From the NCBI GenBank assembly GCA_963930775.1, contig OZ005690.1, positions 8,850,225 to 8,914,224 on the forward strand: DNA of 64,000 bases, read 5' to 3'. The translations under genes and the position numbers were made by a program. Below the pieces are notes generated by a model. It was not told where the DNA came from and did not search any database. It saw only the letters and a list, made by a program, of their open reading frames with translations. Below, in pieces: positions 23,986-37,065 of the stretch; the first letter of the stretch is position 1; every line of letters begins with the position of its first letter. Source of the stretch: Cliona cf. orientalis (lineage: Eukaryota > Porifera > Demospongiae > Clionaida > Clionaidae).

Positions 23986-26075
23986 CCTCAGGGCTCTCAT
24001 AGAACCCTCGCTTCGCTCGGGATTCTATATAGAGTCCTTCAGTCTTCTAAATCACATAGAAACCTCCTAAACAGTGTCTAACTAATATATAGAAACGAGT
24101 GCATTGGCAAGAAAGTCAAGAAGCTTAGCAGTTACTTCACAGACTATTGGCAGGCAGGCAGTAGACCTTCACAGGAGTTGTAGCTGGAACTATTTATTTT
24201 GTATCTTGAAAAAAGTCTACGGTTGTTCATTCTGTCCATGGAAAAGCTGCCAGGGTGCGTGGAAGGATGGATCTATGGTGGAAGGTAGCGGTCTTGAGCA
24301 AATGTCGCCAGAACTGGAGAACAGTGTTTTCAGCGAAATCCACACAATACATGGCTTTGAAACATCATATAACACCGAGGTTGAGACTCGCAAACGAGGT
24401 ATGTAGCAGTTACAGAGTTAACAGACAGACAGACAGACAGACACACACAGAACGACTACAGTAACCCTCGCGCATGCGCCGAGGGTTAATGAAACAGTAA
24501 GTAGGGATGGTGGTGCAAAACCAAAGAGTAGCATAATTTATTATACAAGGTGCAATCCCTACAATTTCGTTAAAACAGTGTTACTGAGAAAATATGCAGG
24601 GTGAACCCTGTATTATCATTCTTATACGCTACTCCTAGCTACTATCCTTGCTCGTACCATCCCTACTTACAGTTTTACTGGTTTTATGTAAGAAAATCAA
24701 GATGTAGCACTTCAAATGATCAACTCACACAGACAAACACTTCAGACTGTCCCTTGGTTCTGAACTGCAACTGAAGAGATAGCGTGCCTATGAATGTGAA
24801 GAGAGAGGTTGGGGGTTGGGGGCTACCAGCCAGCGATTGACAAAGGTGTAGTAGTACCCTACACATGAAGTAAAAAGCCAAGCTCCATGTAGTCCTCTCT
24901 AATTCCATGTGGCCCTGTGCAATCATGATAGCTATTGTATATGTTGTAAATTTAGATTCCTACCTAGTTACCAATGGGGAGTGTGGACGGGGCTACTGGA
25001 ATGGACTACTGGACTCACCGTTGACCCCAAAATGGCACAAATGGGAGCTCAATTTTACTCTCTGGTTGTGGATTTCATACCCAGCCCTTCCTTTTTCAAC
25101 ACAGTTGTGACATGATAAAAATCAAGCATCGTACAAAACTCTCTGTGCACTGTATCAATCAATACCAAGTAACCCAGCAACAGTGCTGTTTGCACACCAC
25201 TATTGTGATGCTGTGTGTACGCACAATAACCACAAGAATACATTGTTTAGTACATAATTTACTCAGTTGGGCAAATCGTAAACAATGTTTATCACATTGT
25301 CAAGCGCAAACAGTAGGTATTTTCAGGTACATTTTCATCAGTTCTTGTTCATACACGGGCACAATATATGGCTAGTTATAGCCTAGTTTTAGTTTCTGCA
25401 GAGACTTTTTTCAACACTGTGTCTACTGTACTGGCACTGGTACCCAAGATTTAGTGCTTGGAGTACCGGCAGCTCTATACTAATAGCCACTAATACTGAG
25501 TGCTAGATGGCTAGTGAGGCAAGTAGCAGGGGGCTAGTTTGCCGGTACTCGAAGCGCTAAAATTTCAGTACCGGTGCCGGTACGGTAGACACAGCGTTTT
25601 TTCAATTGTTGCTGTTTGAGTTAGCACTGTACATCAATCTGTGATGGCAATTTTGATCTCGCTACAATACATGGTGCAAGTACAAGCCACATTGAGACTA
25701 CTATCCCCGTAATCAGTAGTCTCGTGCCCAGCCTCTATGTTGCATGCATGGTTCTGGCAATATCTCATTGCGTCCTTTCAGAATAGTGTCCGTAAAGTTC
25801 AGACGAGGGCAATAAGCTCAAATGTAGCTGGCGAGGATGTGGATGATCCATGCCTACCTAATGGGACAGGAAAATCTCATTTATACAGATGCCGTTTGAT
25901 CGTCTGGTTGAGAATCAGGCACTGAGACACTCGGACTCCATAATTTGCCAAGATTGTGCTTTCAAGGCATCGGCTGGGTGTAAGGCTGCGTGAATTGTGC
26001 ATATAGCTATCACTGATAATACAGTGGAACCCTGCATGACGGACACTCCTCAACGGCGGACACCTGCGATTTAAT
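23912..26075 (-). repeat. Right arm of the 2.16-kb inverted duplication
   Basis: Inverted partner of 12959-15122 with no net indel, even through the (CAGA)n tract. It contains the mirrored palindromic MITE (23946-24082), R1 (24087-24490) and TIR elements. Confidence 0.92.
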
Positions 26076-26286
26076 GGTTAACATGTAACTTTGCAGTTTT
26101 TGGGGCTAATTGTAGCCTATAGACCCATGTCAGTCAGTGTGCTATATTTGGGAATTTTCTGCCATCACCTAGCTTTACTGGTAGCAGTCTGGAAGGGTGG
26201 GGAATTCATTCTCTCAGTTGGTTCACCTGGGAATACAATGTGTTTGCAGGTCTATGTCACAGTGCAGAGGCGCTGGGACAAGTCTA
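25654..26286 (+). repeat. Direct copy of 23187-23850
   Basis: Starts GATCTCGCTACAATACATGG and ends near GGCGCTGGGACAAGTC. The outer part (26076-26286) extends beyond the inverted arm. Confidence 0.8.
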
Positions 26287-27370
26287 ACACTTTATCGGAC
26301 TCCCCCCCCCCCCCCCCCCGAGGTGTAAGAATCTGTTCGCGTGAGACTAGGTCCCAATTAAAGTTGTACAGCATCGCATTAACTTCATCATAGCCTGGCG
26401 TACTATATGTACCACTGCTTGCTAACAATATCCTCCAACCATGAGTACAGTGTGATGGCAGTCTTTTTAGGTGAGGGTGACATATGGGGTATGGGACAAA
26501 TCTTGTCTTCTACCTACAAGTGTGCTAGTACATGATCAGTTGGTGTGCTATATTTGGGGTGAAAAACAATGGTCACTAGCTAAAACAATGAGGCATAGTC
26601 TTTCATCTTTGGTGGGTCCAATTGACGTATGTAGATGTAGGTACTGTGATCATGAAAACTAGAGTGCACCCCCTGCAGGTACTGCGCACAGGCACTGTTA
26701 GTATGCTGAGATCAGGACTCGACTATCAAACTCAAGCATGCACAGTAGTAGTGACTGTGTACTACATATACATGTATGTCTTTAGTACTCTGCTCTGGGC
26801 TATTTTTACAAGAAGCTATGTACATGGTCAAACACGGAGAGAAAGTAAGACATCATGTGATGGATGCAAGGTTTTCAAAAATTTTGTCCAGTCTTGAGAA
26901 TGGACCTGGATGGAAGCATTAATTTCACTGTAGTGATGCATGTTTAAATGGTATCAGATCCCACACCTATGTACATGTAGAGCCATGCGAAACACTGATT
27001 TATCTTTGTCACTGTTAATGAGCCAGAAGCACAGTAGTCTCTTTGTAGTGTGTCTGCAGCTCTATTGCACTGAGTGGGAGACTATAGAATTGTGGAGATA
27101 CCTTGGGCACCTAATGGCTGGAATTCCCTCCCCCCAAAAAATGAAAAGATGTACATTTAGTGTCTTTGTTCACTTGTGGGTATTAGATGCTTACATGCTG
27201 CTGACACATCAAGCAAGCCTCATCAAAAACAATAGCTTGAATTTTTGTCTCAGACTGCATGAGAAGCAGTGTGACCACTATGGATGACACACACACATGG
27301 CAAAATGGATAAGGAGCTACCACTAATGTGGTCACGCCCCCTAGTCCATAAGTACTAGGACCCTCTGGGC
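26287..27370. other. Gene-free DNA
   Basis: A C run of about 18 lies near 26300. Part of 26570-26660 is an inverted relative of about 43120-43180. Open frames such as 26940-27287 show no recognisable domain. Confidence 0.5.
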
Positions 27371-27372
27371 GC

Positions 27373-27848
<476 letters not shown>

Positions 27849-28405
27849 CACACAAACACACACACAAACACACATGGTCACAGGTCGGGAGATTAAAGGG
27901 ACCGAAACCTGTGGTCGGTGAGGATCAGACCGGGTTCTCCCCTGATGACTGGAACATTTCAGAATGATATCACAATGTACCTCTAATTTAGCGTAACAGG
28001 AACTCCCTATAGTTCACATGCAATGTCTATCGAAAAAAGTACCGTGTTAAACAACATGCAGAGCATAAGAGGTCGGTTACTTCGTTCTCGCTAACCCTGC
28101 TGATGTTTAAATACTCGTGGGCACTGCTGTTAACACACACACACACACACACACAGCAGTACAGCTACACAAAGGGTGGGAAAGGTGTCCAGATAAAACA
28201 TATATATACCACTATACCACATTATTGTCTCTATATTTTAGAAGATTAAAAGAAAGGTTGTGTCACAGTTATGGCAATTTATTGGCCATTGCCATAGCAA
28301 CCAAAGTTTTATAGGCAAATTGCCGGCCACCAGAGGGGTGTGGGTGAGCATAGGGTAGGCCAATGATGAGAGGGGGTCATGGGCCAATAAGACAGTTACA
28401 AGACC

Positions 28406-28450
28406 TTAATTGGGGTGCATTCGACCATGCATCTCATGCACCCCAATTAA
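28406..28450. repeat. Perfect 15-bp stem hairpin
   Basis: TTAATTGGGGTGCAT is exactly inverted after a 15-base loop. Confidence 0.85.
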
Positions 28451-28627
28451 CTATAACATGCAACCCCAATGATGTAATACACCACCCCAAAGATATTCCT
28501 CACCCCCTATGTTCACAGGGCCAGGGCAAGCAGTAGCTTGCAAGCATGCTGTGCTCCATTTAGCAATTTTGATGGTCTAAAGTATGTAGTTATGGTATAG
28601 TTATTATTACATGCTCTATGCCTTCCA

Positions 28628-28656
28628 CCTCTATTATGCCTGCAGCATAATAGAGG
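28628..28656. repeat. Perfect 12-bp stem hairpin
   Basis: CCTCTATTATGC is exactly inverted after a 5-base loop (CTGCA). Confidence 0.85.
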
Positions 28657-28855
28657 CAAAGGACTATGCAGTAGCTAGGTAGCACAGCAGTAGGGAAGAT
28701 GTTTGTGGGGGCACTGCCACAGTGACATGTACATTATGAGCAGGCAGCACACACAATAGGGTGTATGCAAGTTAAGGATGCCCACCCCCTCCCCAGGAAA
28801 CTCAGATTGCTTCTCATGCAATCATTTCCAACTATGGTTTTGATGACACAGTACA

Positions 28856-29074
28856 CCTACGCCATTCTCAAATACATGCGAACGCAATCATAATATAGTA
28901 CCTACGTATATTATCGTTTACTCTATCGTGATCACATATGCCTTGCATATAAAGTTTGTTTTTCTCCGGTGTGTGCATGTCTATAAGAATAATATTATGC
29001 TGGTTTTTCGCGAATTTACTCTTATCGTGATCACATATGCCTTATACATGATTGTATTTTGAGAATGGCGTAGG
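28856..29074. mobile_element. 219-bp TIR element with CCTACGCCATTCTCAAA ends
   Basis: CCTACGCCATTCTCAAA is inverted at the right end. Inside, TATCGTGATCACATATGCCT occurs twice in direct orientation. Non-coding. Confidence 0.75.
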
Positions 29075-29283
29075 CATACTTTGACTGTCACGTGACAGGC
29101 TTACTCGAGTCTGATTGGCGCACGGAGACACGGTGCCTATACGGTTTTGATCAGAACCCTTTTTTGCATTAGAGGGGGCTGGCTTGCGAGACTAATACTG
29201 ATAGTCAAGTAATAGCATAAGCACTGTAACTACCTATCAACTATGCCACATATGCCTCTCTCTCTCTCTCTCTCTCTCTCTAG

Positions 29284-29397
29284 GATGAGTGTTTTCGTGG
29301 ATGTTGGCATGGTGCAATTGCTAACTATGGATGAAGATGACATTGGAGAAGCCCACAGTGCTGCTGATGACGCCTGGCATTGGCCGAAACCTAATAG
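29284..29397 (+). CDS. Possible internal exon, unassigned
   Basis: A (CT)n tract ending in TAG makes a strong acceptor, and GTACAA follows as a possible donor. One frame is open with MDEDDIGEAHSAADDAWHWP. The exon would be 114 bases. No neighbouring exon on this strand was found, so this may be an exon fragment. Confidence 0.35.
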
Positions 29398-29621
29398 GTA
29401 CAACTAGGTCCAGCACGTCGGGCGGGATTGGAGTTCACTAGCTGTACAGTGCTAACCTAGGGCAAGTGTGTACCGACACACATGCACACAATCAGATTCA
29501 GGCCATGTTGCTTGCATGCAATTGTGACACCATATACTGTATGCCATGCCAAAACCACGTGAAAATCACCTGACACACTACATCCTGTGAGCCCAAAGAA
29601 GCACCATGTAAAGAAGCAAAT

Positions 29622-29822
29622 ATTGAATAAGTGCTGCTTCTCATGGCCGCGCTTCTTAAAAGTCGGCTTGCTGTCGAGGCGAATCTTCTTCACGAGACGG
29701 TCGTCCACGGCCTCCATTTCTCGCTTCATCTCTGATAGCTTAGTGTCCGCCTTAGCCTCAACATCTCGCACCGCTCTGAGCACCTCCTCTAGCTTGTCTG
29801 CAGCTGAAACGGTGGTAGCCAT
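29622..29822 (-). pseudogene. Truncated coiled-coil N-terminal fragment
   Basis: From ATG at 29822 the minus strand encodes MATTVSAADKLEEVL, a Lys/Glu-rich helical stretch of about 40 residues, then TFKKRGHEKQHLFN. After that the frame turns into unrelated hydrophobic sequence without a visible donor site. FKK-GHEKQ-FN is, from memory, a recurrent N-terminal signature of repetitive open frames in sponge and cnidarian genomes. I infer a broken copy of such a repeat-borne gene. Confidence 0.4.
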
Positions 29823-30149
29823 GACTGGATGCGAAGAAGGATGGACAATAGCCAAACGAGACGTTAAACAGGAAAATTTCCAGGTAATGAATGGACGCTG
29901 TTGTCACTCGAGAAGACTACATCTTTGCAGTTCTAGCAACCTGCCCTGCCGACTCAGGAATGCACAATTACTTCCTATGGCATACCAATTACCAGTCCCC
30001 GCCCCCAACCAGCATGCAAGGCCCGACCACTGGAGAGCTTATTATTTTCCACTGCATTCAAAATACGTCTTTGGCATCCATATAGTTATCCAGAATCTTT
30101 TTTTTTTTTCATTTCCATAAGGAGAGAACACTATAATAATATAACAATA

Positions 30150-32038
30150 TTAAGTTCGAGGCCGCAAGTTATAACTGGAGCTTGTGGAAGAGGATTGAGT
30201 GGATGCCAAATCAGATGATACCACTGATGCTGATCTCGACCGCACTACTGGGAAATCAAGCCGTAGTTCTTCTGTCATAGGGAGACAAGTGCTGTGCAGG
30301 TAGGAGTTCAACTCTCTCAGCGTTCTACTGAGGTCCACAACCTCAGAGAGGTCCAGGTCATTTAGGGGGGCGTACTCCTCAATGTCACCTTCCTTCAATC
30401 GTATCGCTCGGAGCACAAGATTTCCACCCAATACCAACCCCAGAACTTCTCTGCGTACACTATATGCTGCCAGAACTGACTTCATCTTAACCAACTTCTG
30501 ATCAATGACAGCTATGCTAGAACTTTTCTCCGCATCTGCTATAATGCACTTAGGTGTGCGAGGTGAGTCTGCTCTCATCCATTGAATAGCACGATGTTGA
30601 TCACTCGTTGTAAAGGACATGGCAACCACATCTCCATATTTCGTGGGGTCAGACTGCGGCTGCCCTTTTGAGTGCGTCGTATGATGTATCCGGAAATAGC
30701 ATTGTTGTTCTGGACACACTATTATGTCCTGATACACACAATTAATAGGCTTGCACTTGCCCAGGGAGGCTTTAATCAAGTACTCAAATATTAATTTCCC
30801 ATTCGAATTTTGAGTTCTTTCATGGAAGTTAAACCCATCTGGGTCACAGACTGCTCCAACAAGCAATGGGAAATAAATACCAAAGCAGGTGTTTTCGAAC
30901 TCTGATGGAATCTTCTGCACCGCTTCTACAATCTTTTGTTGTCTTTTCTTATCCGTAGGAGTCCACTGAGATATCTTTCTTGCTAAAGCAAGATAATCAT
31001 GTCCCGGTAACAAGTCACCACGAGTGATAAGAGAGGGCAAGCTAGTTGGAAAACAGTGTGGACATTCTGCAGATAAGAACACACACAAATACGATTGAGC
31101 ATATGGAAAAGGACACAAGCAGCTATCCCCCCCCCCCCCCCCCCCCCCAAGTAGTATGCTAGTTGACCATAGAAAGTATTACACATGGATGTTCAATCCT
31201 ACATGCATGTAATTAAGGGATGCTACATACCATTAATGTGGGTTTTTAAGAGGATAGAGATTTACTACACAATGCATCATGCACACTACTTGCAAGGCTC
31301 AGATGATTGTCATGAAAAGAGAACAGTGAGGCCTGATGATGTTTATGCACCTATCAAAGTGAGACTCCACCTCCACCGGGCCCATTCAGGCAAAGCAGGG
31401 GCTTTGTAGGGGATTTGCTGCCTCTAGGATCAATGCTCCTAATGGCTGGTCAGCTTCACTATAGCTATAATATTATTATATCATTGGCAGAGAGCTGTTT
31501 ACTACAATGAAGAGCCCTCAAATACCTCTAAACAGGGGTTATCTAATGCCCCTCCAAAGTTCGCAACCTTTGCCTGATTTTGGAGGGGGGGGGGGGGGAA
31601 TACTTTCATAGGTGCATTACTATGTATACTTCCAGGACAGTTTTAACCGATTATACGCCATTGACGCCAATTGGCGTCTTGCGCGTGAATCGCCGTTGAC
31701 GCCAATTGGCATCAGTACAGCTATACTAGCGCTATGGCACCGCCTACATTCCAAAGAACGAGAAGCCATGGCTTTGGCTTCCTATCTATGACTACTAGGG
31801 GGCCTCCCTTATCTACCCGTGGCGTGAGGTCACCGTTGGCCCAACCTACCGCTCACCACTAAAGTACAATAATGGCGATCGATCCGGGTACGAGAGCAGT
31901 ACGTTTTCTACCATAGGGCAGGAGGTACAGCTATGTCGCTAAGTATATAGCTAGACTAGGTCTATACCTACACAAATATGACAAGCTTTTCAACAGAGCC
32001 AAGTGCTTACCTGGGAGTGACTCGAAGACGGCGGCCAT
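30150..32038 (-). CDS. Uncharacterised two-exon protein, 314 residues
   Basis: Predicted exon 1 is 32038-32011, from ATG through MAAVFESLP, with donor GTAAGC. Exon 2 is 31066-30150 after acceptor TTCTTATCTGCAG. Exon 1 leaves one base and exon 2 begins with the two that complete a glutamate codon. The protein starts with a CPHC pair, which could be half of a zinc site. It then has a long conserved-looking body (QWTPTDKKRQQKIVEAV, CFGIYFPLLVGAVCDPDGF, GDVVAMSFTTSDQHRAIQW) and a serine-rich tail ending YNLRPRT. I see no catalytic motif, membrane segment or signal peptide and do not recognise the family. A start at 31118 without splicing would give 322 residues. Exon 1 lies inside a TIR element (31647-32251). 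Confidence 0.65.
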
Positions 32039-32251
32039 TATGGAGGTATTAAGCTTATAAGCTTTTTTGTATGTTAGTAGCTTATAGTATGTAGAGTAGT
32101 GCCTTTAAGTTAGCGGAGTACTAGAACGTTGCAGCTACCTGTATTATGTATGAAAGCCTGTACTTACTGTGTAGCTGTGCTGTACACAACGCTTTATATG
32201 CGTTGCTATACTTTTCTTGAATAAAAATTTGGCGTTGGCACCTATAATCGG
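31647..32251. mobile_element. 605-bp TIR element flanked by TTAA (piggyBac-like)
   Basis: Left end CCGATTATACGCC and right end (inverted) CCGATTATAGGTGCC are flanked by TTAA at 31643-31646 and 32252-32255. TTAA duplications are the hallmark of piggyBac elements. The left subterminal region holds the perfect palindrome GACGCCAATTGGCGTC and a near copy. No transposase is present. The predicted first exon of the minus-strand gene lies within it. Confidence 0.6.
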
Positions 32252-32259
32252 TTAAATTT

Positions 32260-32760
32260 TAAGACTGGTGGTCTCATAGCCACAAAATTTTGTGTAGTTA
32301 CCTGAGGTGTTTGAAGCCATGTCCTTGATACAACCAAGAAAACCCTAGAAAGGAGGAGGTAGAGATAGACACAATCACAAATTTATTGAGTTCCCAGACA
32401 CTGCTAATACAAGTTGCTAATTTGTTGCATGGTGGTTTAGTGGGTTTAGTATTACAGTGGAACCTAGCTTATCAAGTATGCATCAAACTCGATTTTCACC
32501 AATGGAGGGTTTCCCCAAATCCGGTCATATTATTGTAATATTTTTTCCCATTGCAGAGCCGAGCGAAGACATGCCGGCTGGCGGTTCATTATTTACCACT
32601 AATCTGCTAATAAAGTGGATGTGAACATCTCCTTTTTGGGCAGCTTTTTCAAAATAGGAAATATAGTCAGAGTATCTGTGGTTTAGAATATACTTGTAAC
32701 AAATACTGATCTGATTGGTCATTCAGATGTCTCTATTTCTCATAGTATAAGTCAGTGTCC
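32260..32760. other. No gene seen
   Basis: AT-rich DNA between the TTAA element and an R1 copy. Nothing with support on either strand. Confidence 0.5.
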
Positions 32761-32769
32761 AATGGTCTA

Positions 32770-33045
32770 CAAGGTATTTGTAATACATCTTCTAGAGGCC
32801 TCGTTGTCGCCCTTCAGAGACCCTCAGGCGAAGAAGGCAGAGGTGCACAGCAAATATCGCCAGAACTTCAGAACAAGGCGTTTTCAAAGAAATCCACACA
32901 ATACATGTCTAGAACATGCCATAACGGTACCTTCTTTACAACATAAAAACGAGGTATGTAGTAGCTAGCGTGGTAACAGACACACACATACACACTCACA
33001 AAACGACTACCGTAACCCTCGCGCATACGCGGAGGGTTAACAAGG
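32770..33045 (+). repeat. Dispersed repeat R1, 5'-truncated copy
   Basis: Shares AAATATCGCCAGAACT, CCACACAATACATG and the end CCCTCGCGCATACGCGGAGG with the copies at 24087 and 35180, but is clearly diverged. Confidence 0.7.
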
Positions 33046-33049
33046 GGCA

Positions 33050-34176
33050 GATGCTCACCTGAAGCTTCTTTAGTTTTCACAGATACATGTATATAAGTAG
33101 TGGCTATCTAGGTGTAAGACCCCAACTATAGCACTGGTAAAAAAATGTTACTGTTTCCGTTCCGTTTCGTACCGTGCACACAGAATGGATGAAAGGCGAA
33201 GTGGACGGTACCTATGTGTCGTGGAAAACTATCCAGACGAAATGGAAGGCTTGCTGAGCTATCTTTGGGATGGCAGAGTTTTCTAGGCTGTTGTTTGTGC
33301 CTTGGTACTTTCCTGAGAATGGTAGAGCTGCTGGGTGCTCAGGGCCTATGTCAATGGTCAGACACACCACGGGAACCAGTTAAAATTCCTAACACCATCT
33401 AATTTCAGACTTCAAAGGCTACAACACAGTCTCAGACCAACTATCTGCCTCGTTAATCAAACAGTCAGCACCACAAAAGATAAGGGACAAAAAAATAATT
33501 ATGAGGCTTCACAGTCACAAACAGTAATCGCTATGCAATTTTACTGACCGCCATCGAATCGTAACAGTGACCACTCATTCTTGCTTATGATCGGTCAGTT
33601 TATCGGTGAGACAAGGCTTAGTAGACTGGAGTTTTGCCTACACATTGATCAGTTCTAGCGAATCATGGATCTGTTCTAACATCAAATAGACCATCATTTA
33701 CTCTCAATCAGACTGAGACACTATAAATAGCTACAGCCCCTTCCAACGCTTGTTCTTTAGCTTGTTCTTTAGCGTGCATCAACACGCACTTGATCATGCT
33801 CGCCCATGTGCATAACCACTAATTTTATTCATAGTCACCACAAAGTTGTTTGTAGCTAGATAGGTGACTCAGCTTACAACAAGACCTGATACACTGTAGA
33901 CTCCTATAAAGGAGTCTATAGGCCTTATAGTTAATATATACCATGGCACCCTTAAAGACATGTTACTACCATGAATCTCATGTTTGAGGCACGTAGCTAC
34001 ATACATGTGTACATAAAACCATGCATAGTGATCAATGGTTTGTCGCACTGATTCAATGAATCTAGACTCAATGAGACGGCCAAGCAAACTTTCAAGATGG
34101 CCAATCAAATCTGGATTTGATTGGCCATCACAACCAGTCAAAACCGAATCCTCAAATTGTACACTGTACCACTCCC

Positions 34177-34207
<31 letters not shown>

Positions 34208-35170
34208 CAACACTGGGAAAAGCCTACTCACTCTATCATTGTAAGGGCATGAACTGACCAGTGTCATTCTGGAGGACATGTCTGGCAAAAACCTCAACAT
34301 AGAAGTGGTGTGTAAACAGTACAAAGTCTTAAGTTTACACAGTTAACTGCAAAGTACAATGAACACCATTGGTGCCAAACCCTCGGCGCTGTGAGATTCA
34401 TAGTATAGTGATGTACAATACTGGGCAGGGAAACTCTCAGTCTTCGACTGCACTCACTGCAGATCTATGCAGTCACATAATACCCAACACTCTTGTCATT
34501 AAATTTTATTGAACTTCGAGCCAAATATGGCAAAGATACTGGCACCACGTGGCAGACCTGGACATGAGCGATTCTTCTCAACATTTGTTGCACGTACAAG
34601 AAGCTGGCACATGAATGATAACTACATTGATCTGAGTGCCCACATGCATGCTTCTCAAGCTCAAGTTGAGGGGTGTCGTACCAGTTTGGAGGTGGAGTAT
34701 AAAGGCCTTATCTCATCTCTGGTCTAGTGACTAGACTAGGCTGTATTCTGTGTAGGCTCACTTTTGTGCTTTTCTGGTGCTATCCGTGACTAGCCTCAAT
34801 GCAATCTCATCTGCTGATTCTCAGTGATGCTATTGCTCATTCTCTTGCTTTCCTTAGGCCAGTGGAATAAACTGGAAGTCACACATACACACACACACAC
34901 ACAGATTTCTGCCATGGAACACTGAACATTTAGGACACTGCTGGCAGACTGGAGGCATAATCAAATCACAAAATACAATAACTCTGCCCAGAAAGTGTTG
35001 CATGTGAACTGGGTGGTAGAGAACCAAAGGTACCCTCCAAGGGCCTGGGTACAAGGCTACAAGCACATTCATATTTAATAGTACTATTAAACGTCCTTAC
35101 CAGCTGCTGGGCAGCCTTTCAAGAGAAAAACAGCTGGCTAGAGAGTGCAGTACAATGTATACGGTAGCAT
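33050..35170. other. Gene-poor stretch with a hairpin
   Basis: No supported gene. One open stretch at 34509-34727 (RPGHERFFSTFVARTRSWH) looks protein-like but has no splice partner. A poly-C and CA tract lies at about 34175-34207. Confidence 0.45.
34096..34129. repeat. Perfect 16-bp stem hairpin
   Basis: GATGGCCAATCAAATC is exactly inverted with a 2-base spacer. Confidence 0.85.
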
Positions 35171-35179
35171 AACTTGCGT

Positions 35180-35537
35180 GTAAATAGAGACAGGTGCATT
35201 GGGTGTGGCTTGAAGTCAAGAAGCTAAGCAGTTCAAGTTATACTTCGCTGACTATTGGCAGGCAGGCAGTAGCTTTACTGGAGTTGTAGCTGGAACTTCT
35301 TAGTTTGTACCTTGAAAGAAGTCTACTATTGTTCATTCTGTCCATCGAAAAGCTGCCAAGGTGCGTGGAAGGATGGTCCTATGGTGGAAGGTAGCGGTCC
35401 TGAGCAAATGTCGCCAGAACTGGAGAACAAAGCGTTTTCAGCGAAATCCACACAATACATGGCTTTGAAACGCCATAAGGAATCATATAACACGAGCTTG
35501 AGACTCACAAACGAAGTATGCAGCAGTTACAGAGTTA

Positions 35538-35580
<43 letters not shown>

Positions 35581-35627
35581 CACAGAACGACTACCGTAAC
35601 CCTACGGCGCATGCGCCGAGGGTTAAT
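35180..35627 (+). repeat. Dispersed repeat R1, full-length-looking copy
   Basis: Begins GTGTAAATAGAGACAGGTGC, includes (CAGA)n of about 40 bases at about 35538, and ends near the palindrome GGCGCATGCGCC. Confidence 0.72.
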
Positions 35628-36752
35628 TAACCTACTTAGTGGAACTCTGTCCTCTTGTAAATGTAAGAGCTAGGTCCACAGTGTACTTAATTTCAAATTT
35701 CAAACCACCAGGGCATTGCCATTGCTAAGTGGCATTGTGATGGAGGGGGTTTTCAGTCGAAAGTCACTCATGCAAACATACAATATAGCATCAAGGACCT
35801 GTGCAGCTTTGCAGTGTCAGTTTGTCCAGCTCTAAGTCAAATTTGCAGACCAACATGCTATTATGTGTTTATCTGCCACAAAGTATGGAATATTTGACTT
35901 TTGAGGTAGATAGTTGGTGCCTTTGAGGCCTGAACTTTCCTGGTTAACCCAGGTGTTGCACTCCATGTTCCCAGACAGAAAAGGACCATAACAGTGCAAC
36001 ACCTGGGTCTAGCATGCTCATCTGAAACTTTACTTTCTGAATCCACACTGCAAAGTTGCACAAGTAGTCCTAGCTGGCAAATTCTTATCCTAAGTGAGTC
36101 TGTAAGTAAGTCTGTATGGAACTGTAATCTGATTGGGATGCCAAAATTCCTTTCCTTTGGCCCAAGCTTTTTACCCATATTCACAAGACCCTTTCCCTCA
36201 CAAGAGGTTGGGTCTAATGGAGAATAAAAATGGAAATTAATCAATGTAAAAAGCCATGTGACGGGGAAACTGGTCGTTCCCCCGGCAAAACAATCAGCTA
36301 TCAGCTTTGCACAGTAAGCTTTCCATTTAGTTCGTAATTGCAGCTAATTAGTTGTGCAGGGGCGACCCTAGTCGGTCCCGTGTAAAGAAAATCCGGAAAC
36401 TGCGACCCCTGCGTGCATACTGTATATCCATTCTTGATGTAACTACTAGAGAGGTCACACAGCTCCGTCAAGCTGGAAATCGTCGTTATACAGTGTACAC
36501 TACAACTGCAATTTTATCTGAAAAGCCTTGGTTCTCCATACTTATGGTAGGTACTGCTTCCATTCCAGGGCTTCTAAAGGAGCCATATGGAAGGATTGTA
36601 AATCTCGAGTTTGAGAGTCTGGGGATGTCTGTTACTGAAATGTACCACTTTTGAAGTTGACCTCAGACACAAGCGATTGAGATAGTGGCTGTACTGCGAA
36701 GGCCACAGAAGTTTTGTTACTAGAGCTGAAGTCTTTCGAGTTGGGTAGTAGC

Positions 36753-37065
36753 TAGCGCCAGGAGTACATTACTAGGAGTGTGCAACGCACACATGAGTAG
36801 TGCAAACATCTCTTTCCAGATTTGACATCACAGAATATCATTAATATGCAACCACTAAAACCATGAAGCCATGAAGGTTATGTCTGCACTGACCTATCAG
36901 TAACTAGCTGCAGCTGCAGCTATACAGAATGTAACTCAGTTGTTGCAACTTAAGTACCTTCAGGCCCATGTACAAGGGTGGTTGTGATGTCAAATCTGGA
37001 AAGAGATGTTTGCACTACTATTGTGTGCGTTGCACACTCCTAGTAATGTACTCCTGCTAGCGCTA
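36753..37065. mobile_element. 313-bp element with about 80-bp TIRs
   Basis: From GGAGTACATTACTAGGAGTG through AGATTTGACATCAC the left end is almost exactly inverted at 36985-37055. The middle is about 140 bases and non-coding. Arms differ at only a few positions, suggesting recent activity. Confidence 0.82.

Noticed and set aside
29587..30120. 177-residue plus-strand frame
   Set aside because: It overlaps the coiled-coil fragment on the other strand and the intergenic gap, with no domain.
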